Source: an uncultured Bacteroidota bacterium
GTDB lineage: Bacteria > Bacteroidota > Bacteroidia > Flavobacteriales > Flavobacteriaceae
Reading direction: 5' to 3'
DNA length: 7,323 nt
Assembly: GCA_903837025.1 (NCBI GenBank)
Contig: CAILTC010000117.1
Coordinates: 1-7,323 of the forward strand
Both the position numbers and the translations under genes were made by a program. The notes under the pieces were generated by a model. It did no database searches. It saw only the letters and a list, made by a program, of their open reading frames with translations, and was not told where the DNA came from. Numbering within the stretch: position 1 is the stretch's first letter; the number at the start of each line of letters is the position of its first letter. Shown piece by piece: positions 6,947 to 7,323 of the stretch.

Positions 6947-7323
6947 ATGGATATTTTCTTAATCGTTTTGCTTTTTGGTTTTTTGGTATATATCAAACAA
7001 AACATAGACTCCAGATTTGATCGCATTGAGGATGAATTTAGAGAAATAAATAAAAAATTAAATTCCTTAAAACCTTCAGAAAAACCAACAACGGTTACTT
7101 TTGAAACCATAAAACCGGTAGTTGTTCCGGTCGTGCAACCCATCGTTGAAGAAAAAAAGGAGCAAATTGTTTTTGCAACAGCGCCCATTTCGGTTCCAAA
7201 ACCAGTGCAACCCATTCCAGAACGCAAAACCTATATTCCCGAAGAACCCACTCCAACTTTTTGGGAAAAATTCAGGGAAAACAATCCCGATTTAGAAAAA
7301 TTTATTGGCGAGAACTTAATCAA
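6947..7323 (+). CDS. DUF2339 family membrane protein, 5' end only
   Basis: The first 125 codons are present and the gene runs off the right edge. The N-terminus is a single hydrophobic segment (MDIFLIVLLFGFLVYI, 1-16), followed by a charged, probably helical stretch (20-42, DSRFDRIEDEFREINKKL). A Pro/Val/Glu-rich linker covers about 43-104. FWEKFRENNPDLEKFIGENLI (105-125) matches the segment that in Bacteroidota DUF2339 proteins stands directly before the first of many membrane helices. Complete members are large, often 700 residues or more, and lie in the inner membrane; their function is not known. The start is supported because the membrane anchor begins right at ATG 6947. No operon link with the DedA-like gene is shown; the gap is 106 bp. 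Confidence 0.75.
   Translation, partial: MDIFLIVLLFGFLVYIKQNIDSRFDRIEDEFREINKKLNSLKPSEKPTTVTFETIKPVVVPVVQPIVEEKKEQIVFATAPISVPKPVQPIPERKTYIPEEPTPTFWEKFRENNPDLEKFIGENLI

Noticed and set aside
6928..7227. A 99-codon minus-strand open frame opposite the DUF2339 gene
   Set aside because: The plus-strand frame shows a membrane anchor and a DUF2339 motif; the minus frame is its shadow.

Overview
The window looks like a chromosomal segment of a Flavobacterium-like member of the Bacteroidota. The reasons are low overall GC, A-rich leader regions without clear Shine-Dalgarno sequences, several copies of the flavobacterial promoter (TTG, about 19 bp, TAnnTTTG), and families typical of this group: DUF2807 'GIN'-domain proteins, a DUF2339 protein and a TrxB with the CAVC motif. 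The assignment rests on recognised motifs only; no database search was made.

Layout. (1) Positions 1-1189, plus strand: the 3' end of one DUF2807 surface/secreted protein gene, a terminator, then a second DUF2807 gene whose reading frame is broken at a run of nine A residues. Both proteins show a repeat of about 19 residues, expected of a beta-solenoid. (2) A perfect 16-bp bidirectional terminator separates them from the convergent trxB (thioredoxin reductase, minus strand). Behind trxB lies a tRNA-Pro(UGG), also minus strand, with an encoded CCA end, its own terminator and its own promoter. (3) An AraC-family regulator gene (minus strand) is divergent from a three-gene plus-strand cluster: a small secreted SnoaL/DUF4440-like protein, an aldo/keto reductase, and a short-chain dehydrogenase/reductase. 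Gaps of 33 and 11 bp suggest one transcript. The divergent arrangement and a poor core promoter in front of the cluster make the AraC protein a natural candidate activator. (4) At the right end are a small multi-pass membrane protein resembling the DedA/VTT family and the 5' end of a DUF2339 membrane protein gene.

How the parts relate. trxB and tRNA-Pro are housekeeping functions with near-consensus promoters. The AraC/DUF4440/AKR/SDR group looks like an inducible accessory module for reducing carbonyl compounds; its substrate cannot be read from the sequence. The SDR has a large insertion between the catalytic Ser and Tyr, and higher GC than its neighbours, so it may have a separate origin. 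I see no CRISPR array, insertion sequence or phage gene. I did not find a convincing undescribed system. The best leads are the A9 frameshift in the DUF2807 gene and the AraC-linked reductase operon.
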